Of a DNA stretch of 64,000 nucleotides, positions 44,487-53,262 are shown piece after piece (position 1 is the stretch's first letter; every line of letters starts with the position of its first letter). Below the pieces are notes generated by a model, which searched no databases, was not told the DNA's origin, and saw nothing but the letters and a program-made list of their open reading frames with translations. The position numbers and the translations under genes are program-made. The stretch is from a bacterium (lineage in GTDB: Bacteria; JAMCPX01): the NCBI GenBank assembly GCA_021787665.1, contig JAJYLN010000003.1:80502-144501 (forward strand), in the 5' to 3' direction.

Positions 44487-44523
44487 AATCTATAGAGGAT
44501 TTCAACGATTCTTCTTATATTAC

Positions 44524-44552
44524 TTGACCTTTACCGAGCAGCTAATTAAATT
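44524..44552 (+). promoter_or_regulatory. Putative promoter of grx-groES
   Basis: TTGACC (44524-44529), 17-base spacer, TAAATT (44547-44552), in a strongly AT-rich region 48 bp upstream of the glutaredoxin start. No CIRCE repeat (TTAGCACTC-N9-GAGTGCTAA) is present. Confidence 0.5.
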
Positions 44553-44599
44553 TTTAGGTAATTTTTGATATAGATGCAGTAACGATGAGGAGGTAACGT

Positions 44600-44854
44600 A
44601 TGGCTGAAGAGGTAAGGCAACCGCAGGTGGTGGTGTTCACGACACCGACATGCTCGTGGTGCAAAAAAACAAAACAATACTTGATGGAACACAGGATACG
44701 GTTTAGAGAAGTGGACATATCGAGGGATCAGCAGGCCGCGAAGGACCTCGTGAGGAGGACCAACCAGATGGGCGTACCGGTGACGCTCATCAACAGCAAG
44801 CCTGTTATCGGATTCAACAAGCCCGAGATAGACAGGTTGTTGAACATAAAATAA
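44600..44854 (+). CDS. Glutaredoxin-like protein
   Basis: An 84-residue thioredoxin-fold protein with active site CSWC (in TPTCSWCKKTKQYL), cis-Pro loop GVPVTLI and C-terminal GFNKPEIDRLL. CxxC with these flanks is near NrdH-type glutaredoxins and YruB-like proteins; electron donor is unknown. A GAGGAGGT ribosome binding site precedes the ATG. groES follows after 20 bp. Confidence 0.9.
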   Translation: MAEEVRQPQVVVFTTPTCSWCKKTKQYLMEHRIRFREVDISRDQQAAKDLVRRTNQMGVPVTLINSKPVIGFNKPEIDRLLNIK

Positions 44855-44874
44855 TACAATAAAAGGAGGTACGC

Positions 44875-45147
44875 ATGAAAATACAACCATTGGAAGACAG
44901 GGTTTTGATAAAACCCACGGAAGAAAAGGAGAAGAAGCTTGGCTCCATTATCGTCCCCGAGACGGCCAAGGAGAAGCCCCAGGTAGGGGTCGTGGAGGCC
45001 GTGGGGACCGATGAAGAGCTCCAGAAGAACGTCAAGGTGGGGGATAAAGTCATCTTTGCAAAGTACGGTGGCACAGAGTTCGAGATCGATGGGACGACGT
45101 ACCTGATCGTCCAGAAATCCGATCTCCTCGGCGTCCTGAAAGGCTAA
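44875..45147 (+). CDS. groES: Co-chaperonin GroES (no adjacent groEL)
   Basis: 90-residue Cpn10: IQPLEDRVLIKPTEEKEKK, mobile loop GSIIVPETAKEKPQ, VVEAVG, VKVGDKVIFAKYGGTEFEI. AAAGGAGG precedes the ATG. A strong terminator follows directly and no groEL lies anywhere in the window, so groES is transcribed with the glutaredoxin gene alone. It caps GroEL encoded elsewhere, or is a second copy. The mobile loop has SIIVPET where the usual motif is GIVLP, so GroEL contact is probably retained. Confidence 0.94.
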   Translation: MKIQPLEDRVLIKPTEEKEKKLGSIIVPETAKEKPQVGVVEAVGTDEELQKNVKVGDKVIFAKYGGTEFEIDGTTYLIVQKSDLLGVLKG

Positions 45148-45150
45148 GCT

Positions 45151-45180
45151 AAAAAGTCCCGCTCAGGCGGGACTTTTTAT
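45151..45180 (+). terminator. Rho-independent terminator after groES
   Basis: AAAAAGTCCCGC-TCAG-GCGGGACTTTTT: a perfect 12-bp stem with a tetraloop, ending in TTTTTATT. Its symmetric A/T tracts would also allow it to act leftwards. Confidence 0.93.
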
Positions 45181-45188
45181 TATTCAGG

Positions 45189-46616
45189 GTGAATGAAGTG
45201 AAGGACCGTGCTGGAAAACAGTGTGGGTTCTTCGTCGCTATGGAAAACAGGCATTGCAGAGCTCGCCTTGACACCGCCCTGCCTATCGGACGGACACAGA
45301 GGATACCCAAGCGAAGCCTGGGGCAAGCTGGGTCCGGCAGCCCCTTGAGGGATCAGCAGAAGAATGCGCTGCTCTTGTTTCCGCTGGTCTTCTTGCTGGC
45401 ATGCTCTCTCAGCGCCTTTGCGCAAGGTAGTCCTGCGGGGACACCTTCCTCCGGCGCCCCGCCTGTCATTGCCCGATCCGTCAGTGCACAAGGAGACGCC
45501 ACGATAGCCAACAACGACGAGGCAGCGGCACGAAATGCCGCTCTCGCCGATGCGATGCGCAAGGCCGTCGAGCAGGCCGTTGGCGAGATCGTCCCGTCGC
45601 AGACGGCCCTCGAAGACTATAAGGTGCTGAACGACACTATCTATTCGAACACCTCCCGGTACGTCAGTGACTATACGGTTCTCGGCGAGGCAGCGAACAA
45701 CAACATTTATACGGTGGAGATCAAGGCAACCATATCAACCGCCCACCTGAAAGAGGCACTCAACACCATAGGCCTTCTGGCGGAGCAGAAAAAGATGCCG
45801 CGGGTAGCCGTAATCATACTCGAACACGATTGCGGAGGGAAGCTGTTCTCCTCATCGCTGCTATACGCCCCGACAATACCGAACAACGAAGGCACCCCCG
45901 GGCAGATACAGGTACGGCGCGCTGCCGGCCCACCGTCCATGGCGGAGAGGGAGATAGCCGGGCAGCTGGCGGACAATGGATTCAACGTGATCAAACATGC
46001 GGACATCCTGAGTGCCCTACGCTCTGCCAGGGGGTACACGGTACAGACCCTGAACGACAGTACGGTGCAAACTATAGGCAGGCTGTCGAACATCGCTGTT
46101 ATCTTCTACGGCACCGCGGATGCAAGGCTGGACGGCGAGGTGCCCGGGTCCGAGATGAGGTTCGTCCTTGCGACCGTATCGCTGAGGGCGATCGATACGG
46201 TCGATGGGAGGCTGCTGTTTTCCGGGGAACAGCATGCGGTCTCCATCCATACCGACCTCGCGACCGCAGGGAAAGAGGCACTGAAAAAGGCGGTGGACAG
46301 GGTCGCTGACAAGATGATAGCCCCGGTCCTTGACGCGTGGAAGCAGCAGACAGGCAGCGGTACGCCCATACGTCTGACCGTGGACGACGTCAGCTCGCCG
46401 GCTGTGCTGGGGAGGCTGATGGGTCAGATCATGACCCTCAGTGGAGTCCAGCACGTCTATCAGAGAAGTATCGGGGGCGGAGCGACAGCAATGGATGTGA
46501 ACTTTAAGGGCGATGCCCGGGAACTCACCGCGGCGCTCATCGGCGACCGTGCCATCACAACGCTGTCCGCTATAACGGTAACAACCACGAACACGATCCG
46601 TGCAAGGATAAAATAG
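45189..46616 (+). CDS. Exported protein with FlgT-like N-terminal domain
   Basis: Up to 475 residues. A signal peptide is visible as LLLFPLVFLLACSLSAFAQG around residues 62-80, so the true start is likely inside the ORF (an in-frame TTG near 45345 or ATG 45240); the first ~55 residues look non-coding. The region after the signal, ISAQGDATIANNDEAAARNA-like then DAMRKAVEQAVGEIV..., matches the flagellar assembly protein T N-terminal fold. The rest is a lipoprotein-like periplasmic body of unknown function ending in DVNFKGDARELTAALI. No flagellar genes are near. It is 30 bp before pgsA. Confidence 0.75.
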   Translation: MNEVKDRAGKQCGFFVAMENRHCRARLDTALPIGRTQRIPKRSLGQAGSGSPLRDQQKNALLLFPLVFLLACSLSAFAQGSPAGTPSSGAPPVIARSVSAQGDATIANNDEAAARNAALADAMRKAVEQAVGEIVPSQTALEDYKVLNDTIYSNTSRYVSDYTVLGEAANNNIYTVEIKATISTAHLKEALNTIGLLAEQKKMPRVAVIILEHDCGGKLFSSSLLYAPTIPNNEGTPGQIQVRRAAGPPSMAEREIAGQLADNGFNVIKHADILSALRSARGYTVQTLNDSTVQTIGRLSNIAVIFYGTADARLDGEVPGSEMRFVLATVSLRAIDTVDGRLLFSGEQHAVSIHTDLATAGKEALKKAVDRVADKMIAPVLDAWKQQTGSGTPIRLTVDDVSSPAVLGRLMGQIMTLSGVQHVYQRSIGGGATAMDVNFKGDARELTAALIGDRAITTLSAITVTTTNTIRARIK

Positions 46617-46645
46617 ATGTACGCTTTAGCCTACCCCATTACCCT

Positions 46646-47206
46646 ATGACCATCCCGAACGTTCTATCACTGCTCAGAATACTTTCCTTGCCTTTTCTGT
46701 TTTATCTGATGGGGAACGATTACCCGGTGGCGGCGTTCTGCGTCCTGATAGGGAGCTGGTTCACCGACCTGCTGGATGGCTTCATAGCGAGGACATTCAA
46801 CCAGAGTTCCAAGCTGGGCTCATACCTCGATCCCATAGCCGATAAGGTCGTTACGGCCTCGCTGTTCATCTTTCTGACATACTATGGACGCATCCCCCTG
46901 TGGCTTACCGCGACCGTGGTAGGCAGGGACGTGGTATTGCTCTGCGGACTGCTCGTGGTATTCATGCCCCAGAGATTCCCGGTCACTTCGCCTTCGTACC
47001 TCGGAAAGTTCACGACCTTCTTCCAGGCGCTGACCCTGCTCGTGGTAATGTCCGACAGCGTCCCGGCATTCAAGGGATACCTGACGCGGTTCTATTCCCC
47101 TGCTCTCTACGTGACCCTGGTGCTTACCCTGCTCTCCCTCGTGCAGTATGTCTTCAGGGGCATCGCCATGCTCAGGCACACGCGGACAAACGCCGGCAGC
47201 GTATAA
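46646..47206 (+). CDS. pgsA: CDP-alcohol phosphatidyltransferase, PgsA-like
   Basis: An inner-membrane enzyme, probably converting CDP-diacylglycerol and glycerol 3-phosphate to phosphatidylglycerophosphate. The 186 residues have the CDP-alcohol motif TDLLDGFIART with GSYLDPIADK (D-x2-D-G-x2-A-R-x8-G-x3-D-x3-D) and five to six hydrophobic helices. MTIPNVLSLLRILSLP is a typical PgsA beginning. No good ribosome binding site. pgpA, the next step, is at 4.8 kb. Confidence 0.9.
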   Translation: MTIPNVLSLLRILSLPFLFYLMGNDYPVAAFCVLIGSWFTDLLDGFIARTFNQSSKLGSYLDPIADKVVTASLFIFLTYYGRIPLWLTATVVGRDVVLLCGLLVVFMPQRFPVTSPSYLGKFTTFFQALTLLVVMSDSVPAFKGYLTRFYSPALYVTLVLTLLSLVQYVFRGIAMLRHTRTNAGSV

Positions 47207-47233
47207 CGTATACCCGGGCGATATAGACATATG

Positions 47234-47587
47234 TTATGCCGCATATTTCGTTGTTTCCCTGTTAAACAATGCACGAATCTTTTCTGGATTTTTAGCAAGG
47301 CTACGTAAAGCACCGATGGTCGTGGACTTCATTTCACGAAAACTGAACTATCCAGCATGCCCACGATTGCCAGACTTCACTGCACGACGCATATGCAATC
47401 GGTATCGTGCCCCCGTAGCCGTGATGACGGGTGTCTTCCCTTTGCGTCCCCAAGTAGTTCCCGCATGATAATCGCTCCTTATACCAGATTCGTCACCAAA
47501 CCATATTTCTGCTCTTTCCTGACGCGCTTCTTGTTCTATCTCGGGATATTCTTCATGGAGCCAGCGCTGAACCAGTTCAGGGTCCTG
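47234..47587 (-). pseudogene. IS630-family transposase remnant
   Basis: Minus-strand translation gives QDPELVQRWLHEEYPEI, AEIWFGDESGIRSDYHAGTT and KGKTPVITATGARY, the core of an IS630 DDE transposase (first catalytic Asp in GDES). After RLHM it breaks; an in-frame TAG occurs at 47348 and only the far C-terminus (LRSLAKNPEKIRALF...TTKYAA) follows, so ~80 residues with the later acidic catalytic residues are gone. The N-terminal half is also missing: homology stops abruptly at ~47587. Clearly inactive. Confidence 0.88.
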
Positions 47588-47599
47588 CACGGGTATTCC

Positions 47600-47791
47600 G
47601 TGACACTGCATTACTACATCGATATCTTCGTCGAGATACCCCTGAACCTCGGCGTCCTCTGGCGGTATACGCGATACAGTATAACGACGGCGGTGCTGGG
47701 CATCCCCGCGGCATTGGTTGCAGCATACGCCGGCTTCACCCTCGGACACCAGCGGCTGCTCGATTTGATAAACGAAGTAATCGGCAGATAA
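47600..47791 (+). CDS. Small membrane ORF, possible 3' gene remnant
   Basis: Plus-strand codons from ~47590 have the high-G/C third positions of the host, unlike the IS remnant to the left. From GTG 47600 it would encode ~63 residues: VEIPLNLGVLWRYTRYSITT, a hydrophobic span AVLGIPAALVAAYAGFTLG and a helix HQRLLDLINEVIGR. No family recognised. Either an intact small membrane protein or the surviving 3' end of a gene broken by the IS. The frame extends left to 47357 but over the IS. Confidence 0.4.
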   Translation: MTLHYYIDIFVEIPLNLGVLWRYTRYSITTAVLGIPAALVAAYAGFTLGHQRLLDLINEVIGR

Positions 47792-47812
47792 GGGCAGGAT
47801 GTCATTCACTCG

Positions 47813-48745
47813 CTACATCCATCCGCTCAGCACGGTATCGATGCCGGCCTTCCTGAAGGTCGCTGCTACCTCTTCGAGCTTGCTTTCGGACAGTACGGGG
47901 AGGCCTAAGTACGGCTGGCTGCTCGCGATGGGCTTTATCTTGGACTCTCCCATGGGGTGGTAGGGGAGCAGGTGGATCGTACGGACACCAAGCCTGTTCA
48001 GCACGTCCATCACTGCATTGATGTTCTCCGGCGAATCGCTATAGCCCGGCACGAGCGGCATCCTTATGACGACGTTTGCTCCGGCGGACCTAAGCCTTTC
48101 GAGGTTCTGTATGATGACCCCGTTGCCCCTGCCGGTATATCTCGTGTGCAGGCCGGCGTCGATGGCCTTCAGGTCGTACAGGAACATATCGATCCCGGAC
48201 AGCGCATCCTTCACCACTGCGAAGTTGAAGTAGCCGCATGTCTCCATGACGGTATGGATGTGTGCTGACCTGCACCTTTGCACGAACCCCTTCAGGAACC
48301 TGTGCTGCAGGGTCGGCTCGCCACCGGAGAACGTTACCCCGCCGGACGAGCTCTCGAAGAACGGCCTGTCCTTCAGGACCTCGGCGAATAGCGTCTCTTC
48401 GTCGTAATACGTTCCCACACTTTTCAGGGCGTTCGATGGACATGCCTCCACACACCTGCCGCACCCATTACACGTCTCTCTGTCGATGCGTCCGGGGGAC
48501 CCCGTGAAAATGGCCCTGCGCTCGCAGACGACCGCGCACCGGCCACGGTACATGCAGATAGTCTCGTAGAAGCCGATCTCGCGGTAGGGATGTATGGATT
48601 CCGGGTTCTGGCACCACATGCAGCGCAAAGGGCACCCCTTGAAGAAGACCACCGTCCGGATCCCCGGTCCATCATGGAGAGAGAACCTCTGGATATCGAA
48701 AACGAGCGCGCTGCTCCCTGTTCTATAGACTTCGTCGCGTCTCAC
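47813..48745 (-). CDS. Glycyl radical enzyme activating protein (radical SAM)
   Basis: Uses SAM and a [4Fe-4S] cluster to put a glycyl radical on its partner. The 310 residues contain GPGIRTVVFFKGCPLRCMWC (CxxxCxxC: Cys in GCPLRCMWCQNPE), followed by a ferredoxin-like insert with two Cys motifs (CMYRGRCAVVCERR, CNGCGRCVEACPSN) that is typical of activases for glycyl radical dehydratases or lyases rather than PflA. FSGGEPTLQ and YDLKAID are also visible. It overlaps the enzyme gene by 4 bp. Confidence 0.93.
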   Translation of the reverse strand: MRRDEVYRTGSSALVFDIQRFSLHDGPGIRTVVFFKGCPLRCMWCQNPESIHPYREIGFYETICMYRGRCAVVCERRAIFTGSPGRIDRETCNGCGRCVEACPSNALKSVGTYYDEETLFAEVLKDRPFFESSSGGVTFSGGEPTLQHRFLKGFVQRCRSAHIHTVMETCGYFNFAVVKDALSGIDMFLYDLKAIDAGLHTRYTGRGNGVIIQNLERLRSAGANVVIRMPLVPGYSDSPENINAVMDVLNRLGVRTIHLLPYHPMGESKIKPIASSQPYLGLPVLSESKLEEVAATFRKAGIDTVLSGWM

Positions 48746-51237
48746 ATTCCGCTACTTCCGAATTCGATACGGCTGATGATATCGTCCTGAACGGGTCTGC
48801 CGAGGTCTACGAAGTATGCCGTGTACCCGGACACCCGCACGATGAGGTCCTTGTACTGATCCGGGTGCTTCTGTGCCTCCCTCAGGGTGTCTGACGATAC
48901 GACATTGAACTGTACGTGCATACCCCCGAGCGAGAAGTATGTCCGTACCAGCATGGCGATTTTATAGAGACCTTCTCTCGTGCTCAGCAGATCCGGGGTA
49001 AGTCTCATGTTGAGCGATGAGCCATTGCTGCTCCTGAGGTTATCGAGCTTGCCGACAGACTTCATCGCCGCCGTCGGCCCTTTTGTCTCGGTACCATTGG
49101 CTGGCGACAGGCTGTTCGACACCGGCTCGCCCGCCTTGCGGCCGTCCGGCGTCGCGCCGAGCACGATGCCGTCGAACACGTGGATCCCATACGAGAAGAA
49201 CCCCGGCCTGAACGTGTCGTGACGTGTACCAGTGTGCGACTTGACGAGGTCGCAAAAAGTGCTGTGCAGCCACACCGCGATGTCGTCCGCCCCATCATCG
49301 TCCCTGCCGAACTTCGGGGACTTGTTGCTCATCAAATTCCTGAGCTCGTCGTGTCCCCTGAAGTCCCTCTTCAGTATCCGCAGCAGCTCCTTCATCGTCA
49401 GCTTCTTCTCCTCGAAGACGAGCTTCCTGATAGCGGCGAGGGAGTTCACGGTCGTAGCAAACCCACGCGCCGTTATCGACGCAAAGTTGTACCGTGCGCC
49501 CCCCTGCGTCATGTCCATCGCATGCTCGATGCAGCCGTCGATCGTCATGGACACGAACGGGTCATGGTAGCCTTCACCGTACACCTGGTCCTTCAGGTCA
49601 ATGCCTGTAGCCATCAGGTCGATGTTATAGCCGAGGTGTACCCGGAACGCCTCCTTGAGCTCATCGAACGACCTGAACGACGACGGTGGCCCCGTCTTCG
49701 GCGAGAGCCTGTTCAGGGTGATGCCGAGCTTCCCGTTGAGGAGCGTCAGCTCGAGCACGCCGGCGAGCGAAATATCGTTGCCGGAGGTCGTCGCGAAGGT
49801 GTTGCCATCGGACGTCGGCTCGACGCATCCTATGATCGCATAGTCCCTTGCATCTTCCTGTGTATACCCGTCGTTCACGAGCGACGGGATGATGGCGTCG
49901 TCATTGAACAGGGCCGGACCTGAGGTCGACTGGTACACCCCAATCGCCCGTGTGACAAAGTCCTGCGGCGCACCTTTGTGAATCCGTATGGAGAAGCTGT
50001 TCGTCATCGATTTCAGCCCCGCGATAGCATCGATGAACAGGGAGGAGAGCTCGTTCGTTGCATCGTTGCCGCTCCTGTCCACGCCGCCGACCGTGACCGC
50101 CTGGTTATCAGCCCCGAGCTCGCTTGCGGATGCCTTCAGGACAGATGGGATCACGATGAGGTTGTAGCTGAGCTTGATCAGGAGCTCCTGGATGAGACCG
50201 AACGCCAGGTCAGGCGTGATCGTACCGTTATCGATCGACTGCCGGTAGAAGGGATAGAGGTACTGGTCTGCCCTTCCTATCGCGAACAGGGCGCCTGAGC
50301 CATACGAGATCAGGGCGACTACCTGAACGAGCCACAGGAACTGCATGGCCTCGTAGAAGTCCCGCGGTGCGTGCTCCGGGACCCACGTGCAGTTTGCCCC
50401 GATCCTTTCGAGCTGTGCCTTCCTTCCCGGATCCTGCTCTTTCCCGGCGAGCAGCATCGCATGGCGCGCAAGCCGGTGGGCATAGGTGATCGTGGCATCG
50501 ATGGACCGTGCCATCGCCCTGAGGACCTCCTCACCGGCCTTATCCCTGCCCTTCCCGATGGCCTGCTCTATCTCCGCTTTTACCGCGCCAAGCCCCTTGT
50601 TGATAAGGTTTTTATGCCCTACGACGAGGTGTCCCTGCACATCAAGTATGTTCATGATTATCTGCGGGTTGCTTCTCTCGAGTACCCTGCCGAGGGATAG
50701 GTCCTTCAGGCTCGTGTAGCCCTTGAGCCTCTTCGTGCCTCCGGCAGCTATCGAGAGGAGCGCACCCGGGTTCAGATATGCGTGCTTGAACAGCCTGTGC
50801 TCCTTCCAGAGCCTGTACTTACCATCGTTCACGGTCCTGCCTTCCCAATAGCGAAGTATATCGTTGCGTAGCTCGCGCTCTTCAGCTCTGGATATGACGA
50901 ACGGCCTGAACGGCCTGCGGCGCAACTGGCCCGTGTAGTGCTTGAGGACCGCGCTCATGTCCCCCCGCTCCACCGGCAGTACGACCCCGAGTATCTTGCT
51001 CGAACGGTTGCCGGCGATGAGCTCTTCGTCCATGATGTAGACGCTCATGTTCTCGAGGGTTTTTTTCAGTGCAAGGGAGGCCCTCATGGAAGGGTGGCAC
51101 GATTCGGTTTGTCTGAATACTTCGGTAAAGTACCGTGCCCTTTCAAGGCAGATCTCATAAGGAGCGCCGAGGATCCGGGTCTTAAGACCCTGGACTCTTT
51201 TTGTTTCGGCATCGCGAGTTACTGCTGGTAAAGACAT
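48742..51237 (-). CDS. Glycyl radical enzyme (PFL/dehydratase/lyase superfamily)
   Basis: 831 residues. The glycyl radical site is RVSGYTAYFVDLGRPVQDD near the C-terminus and the thiyl Cys is in IIGCVEPTSDG (GCVEP), with IGRADQYLYPFY and TVGGVDRSGNDATNELS typical of the superfamily. Single Cys in GCVEP rules out true pyruvate formate-lyase (which has CysCys) and groups it with dehydratases, C-N lyases or decarboxylases; substrate cannot be read from sequence. GGGAGA precedes ATG 51237. No microcompartment shell genes or transporters flank it. Oxygen-sensitive, so anaerobic metabolism is implied. Confidence 0.93.
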   Translation of the reverse strand: MSLPAVTRDAETKRVQGLKTRILGAPYEICLERARYFTEVFRQTESCHPSMRASLALKKTLENMSVYIMDEELIAGNRSSKILGVVLPVERGDMSAVLKHYTGQLRRRPFRPFVISRAEERELRNDILRYWEGRTVNDGKYRLWKEHRLFKHAYLNPGALLSIAAGGTKRLKGYTSLKDLSLGRVLERSNPQIIMNILDVQGHLVVGHKNLINKGLGAVKAEIEQAIGKGRDKAGEEVLRAMARSIDATITYAHRLARHAMLLAGKEQDPGRKAQLERIGANCTWVPEHAPRDFYEAMQFLWLVQVVALISYGSGALFAIGRADQYLYPFYRQSIDNGTITPDLAFGLIQELLIKLSYNLIVIPSVLKASASELGADNQAVTVGGVDRSGNDATNELSSLFIDAIAGLKSMTNSFSIRIHKGAPQDFVTRAIGVYQSTSGPALFNDDAIIPSLVNDGYTQEDARDYAIIGCVEPTSDGNTFATTSGNDISLAGVLELTLLNGKLGITLNRLSPKTGPPSSFRSFDELKEAFRVHLGYNIDLMATGIDLKDQVYGEGYHDPFVSMTIDGCIEHAMDMTQGGARYNFASITARGFATTVNSLAAIRKLVFEEKKLTMKELLRILKRDFRGHDELRNLMSNKSPKFGRDDDGADDIAVWLHSTFCDLVKSHTGTRHDTFRPGFFSYGIHVFDGIVLGATPDGRKAGEPVSNSLSPANGTETKGPTAAMKSVGKLDNLRSSNGSSLNMRLTPDLLSTREGLYKIAMLVRTYFSLGGMHVQFNVVSSDTLREAQKHPDQYKDLIVRVSGYTAYFVDLGRPVQDDIISRIEFGSSGM

Positions 51238-51395
51238 CGGCCTGTCTCCCGGTCATGAGACTATTATCCTTCTGTATTCCTGTCAAGTTACAGGCAAGCA
51301 GCACGTTCCTTCTATCTTTTGTTCATAGGGGGCTTTGGTTTGATGCGTGACCTGCGTGTATGGCCAGGCTTCCCTCCCTGTTGCTAACGCGTTTT

Positions 51396-52139
51396 TCAGG
51401 GCTCGAGAGACAGGTCCTTCAGCACTTTAAGGGAGATCGCGAGCATGCTGTCCATAGCTGATTTTATGCGCGGCGTGTCCATAACCTGCTCCGCGTAATT
51501 TATGTTCCCGGTGGCAAGCAGGAGCGCACCGGTCTTCATACCGAGCACGTGTCCGAGCGAAAATACGGCAGCGCACTCCATCTCCATCGCGAGGATGCCC
51601 TTCGACTCCAGTAGCTTCGCGTCCCCCTTCTCGGCAAAGAAGGCGTCGGACGTCATGATCGGTCCGACATGAAATGCCGTGGTATGGCCCCGAGGCTTCC
51701 CCCCAGTGCCGGCACCGGCAAACCGAACGAGCCGTTCCAGGACAGAGAAATCAGGCACCGAAGGGACATCGCCGATACCGTAGGCATCCTTGAAGCCCGT
51801 CATCGAGCCGGCACCCGTCGGTATGACGATATCGCCAGGCTTGATTTGCTTGCTGACTCCACCGCACGTACCGGCCCTTATGATGACCTTCACGCCGAGC
51901 CGGGAGAGTTCCTCGACAACGATGCCGGCCGAAGGGGATCCCATGCCCGAGGTAACGACGGATACCCTCGTACCATGATAAAACCCGGTGTATGCGTCCA
52001 GACCTCGGTATGCATTGATGGGCCTTGACTTCTCCAGAAACTTGTCCGCTATGAAGGCGGACCTCTGCGGGTCGCCGGGCAAAAGAACGAACCTCGCTAT
52101 GTCTGCAGGAGCGATCTTCAAATGATAAAGCCCCTTCAT
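51396..52139 (-). CDS. Nucleoside phosphorylase (PNP/UDP family), uridine phosphorylase-like
   Basis: A 247-residue enzyme that splits nucleosides with phosphate. Motifs: VLLPGDPQRSAFIADKF, GTCGGVSKQIKPGDIV, ILAMEMECAAVFSLG (nucleoside-binding Met-Glu). The ATG at 52139 (MKGLYHLKIAP) has AGAGG 7 bp upstream; the longer frame to 52205 overlaps the DnaJ gene. Uridine, inosine and adenosine remain possible substrates. Confidence 0.88.
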   Translation of the reverse strand: MKGLYHLKIAPADIARFVLLPGDPQRSAFIADKFLEKSRPINAYRGLDAYTGFYHGTRVSVVTSGMGSPSAGIVVEELSRLGVKVIIRAGTCGGVSKQIKPGDIVIPTGAGSMTGFKDAYGIGDVPSVPDFSVLERLVRFAGAGTGGKPRGHTTAFHVGPIMTSDAFFAEKGDAKLLESKGILAMEMECAAVFSLGHVLGMKTGALLLATGNINYAEQVMDTPRIKSAMDSMLAISLKVLKDLSLEP

Positions 52140-52152
52140 GGAACGACCTCTG

Positions 52153-53217
52153 TCAGAAGGCCTTCCGCGTCGTGCCCTTGCCCCGCATGGCCTCCCACTC
52201 CTCAAGAATTTGTCGCTCTCTCGGCGAAAGGTCCTTCGGTATGGCTATATGGATCCTGACATAGAGGTCGCCGAGTCTGCTTGTGGACTCGATCCCCTTG
52301 CCCCTGAGCTTCAACAACTGCTCGTCCTGCGTGCCGGACGGTATCTTCAAGTCTATCGTACCGCCGACTGGTGACGGGATGCTCACGGTCTTGCCGAGGA
52401 CGACTTCATAGGGATATACCGGGAGGTCCAGGTATAAGTCCTCGCCTTTCAACGTAAAACGCTGCGGGGGCTCGATCCTCACGTTGAGATAGAGAGAGCC
52501 CTTCCTGCCGGTCCGGGGATCCATACCCCCCTGTCCGGAGAGCTTTATCCTGGAGCCCTGCTTGATGCCTTTCGGTATCTTCACCTCGATGGTCTTGTTC
52601 CTCTGCGTAGAGCCCGTGCCGCCACACTGGGGGCAGACATTCTGGCCGGTTATGTTCCTTCCCCTGAAGGACGTCGTCTTACCGATGTATCCGGTGCCAC
52701 GGCACAGGCCACAGACTTCAGGAGACGGGATATTGATTATTCTCTTGCCGCCTTCCCGGGCATCCGACAGGGACAGTTCGATGTCGGCTTCCTGATCCAT
52801 GTCGGGCACACGCTCTGCATAGGGGTCAGTATACTCCTTGGCAAAGCCTCCGAGCAGGTCGTCGAGATTTATCCCTGCGCCCCGGCGCCCGCCGAAAAAG
52901 GTCTCGAAGAAATCGGAGAAATTCGTGGTCCCGAACCGGCTCGATCCGGCGCCGGCGTAACTCTGCTGTCCCCACTGTCCCTGGGAAATCCTGTCCCAAT
53001 TGTACCCGAGCTGATCATATTTCGTCTTCTTGTCCGGATCCCCCAGTACCTGATACGCCTCGTTTATCTCCTTGAACTTCTCTTCCGCCCTCTGTTTGTC
53101 CGTGGGGTTCAAGTCCGGGTGGTACTTCCTTGCCAGGGTCTTGTACGCCTTTTTTATCTCTTCCTGGGTCGCGCTCTTTCCAACGCCGAGTATTTTATAG
53201 TAATCCTTGTACTCCAC
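52153..53217 (-). CDS. DnaJ-family co-chaperone with a half zinc finger
   Basis: 354 residues: J domain 1-~70 with YKILGVGKSATQEEIKKAY and the HPD tripeptide (RKYHPDLNPT), a G/F-like linker, then only two CxxCxGxG repeats (CGLCRGTG, CPQCGGTG) instead of four, and DnaJ C-terminal domains (VKIPKGIKQGSRIKLSGQGG). It lies between DnaJ (four repeats) and CbpA (none). The start is GTG 53217 with AGGTGAGAC upstream. It stimulates DnaK; dnaK is not in the window. Confidence 0.9.
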   Translation of the reverse strand: MEYKDYYKILGVGKSATQEEIKKAYKTLARKYHPDLNPTDKQRAEEKFKEINEAYQVLGDPDKKTKYDQLGYNWDRISQGQWGQQSYAGAGSSRFGTTNFSDFFETFFGGRRGAGINLDDLLGGFAKEYTDPYAERVPDMDQEADIELSLSDAREGGKRIINIPSPEVCGLCRGTGYIGKTTSFRGRNITGQNVCPQCGGTGSTQRNKTIEVKIPKGIKQGSRIKLSGQGGMDPRTGRKGSLYLNVRIEPPQRFTLKGEDLYLDLPVYPYEVVLGKTVSIPSPVGGTIDLKIPSGTQDEQLLKLRGKGIESTSRLGDLYVRIHIAIPKDLSPRERQILEEWEAMRGKGTTRKAF

Positions 53218-53262
53218 GTCTCACCTCGTTATCGGTAAAGATAATCTATATCCGGAATAGTA

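Noticed and set aside
47348-47809. Full 153-residue minus ORF as an intact transposase
   Set aside because: Only the part from 47587 down shows IS630 similarity; the N-terminal half has no transposase similarity and is antisense to host-like codons.
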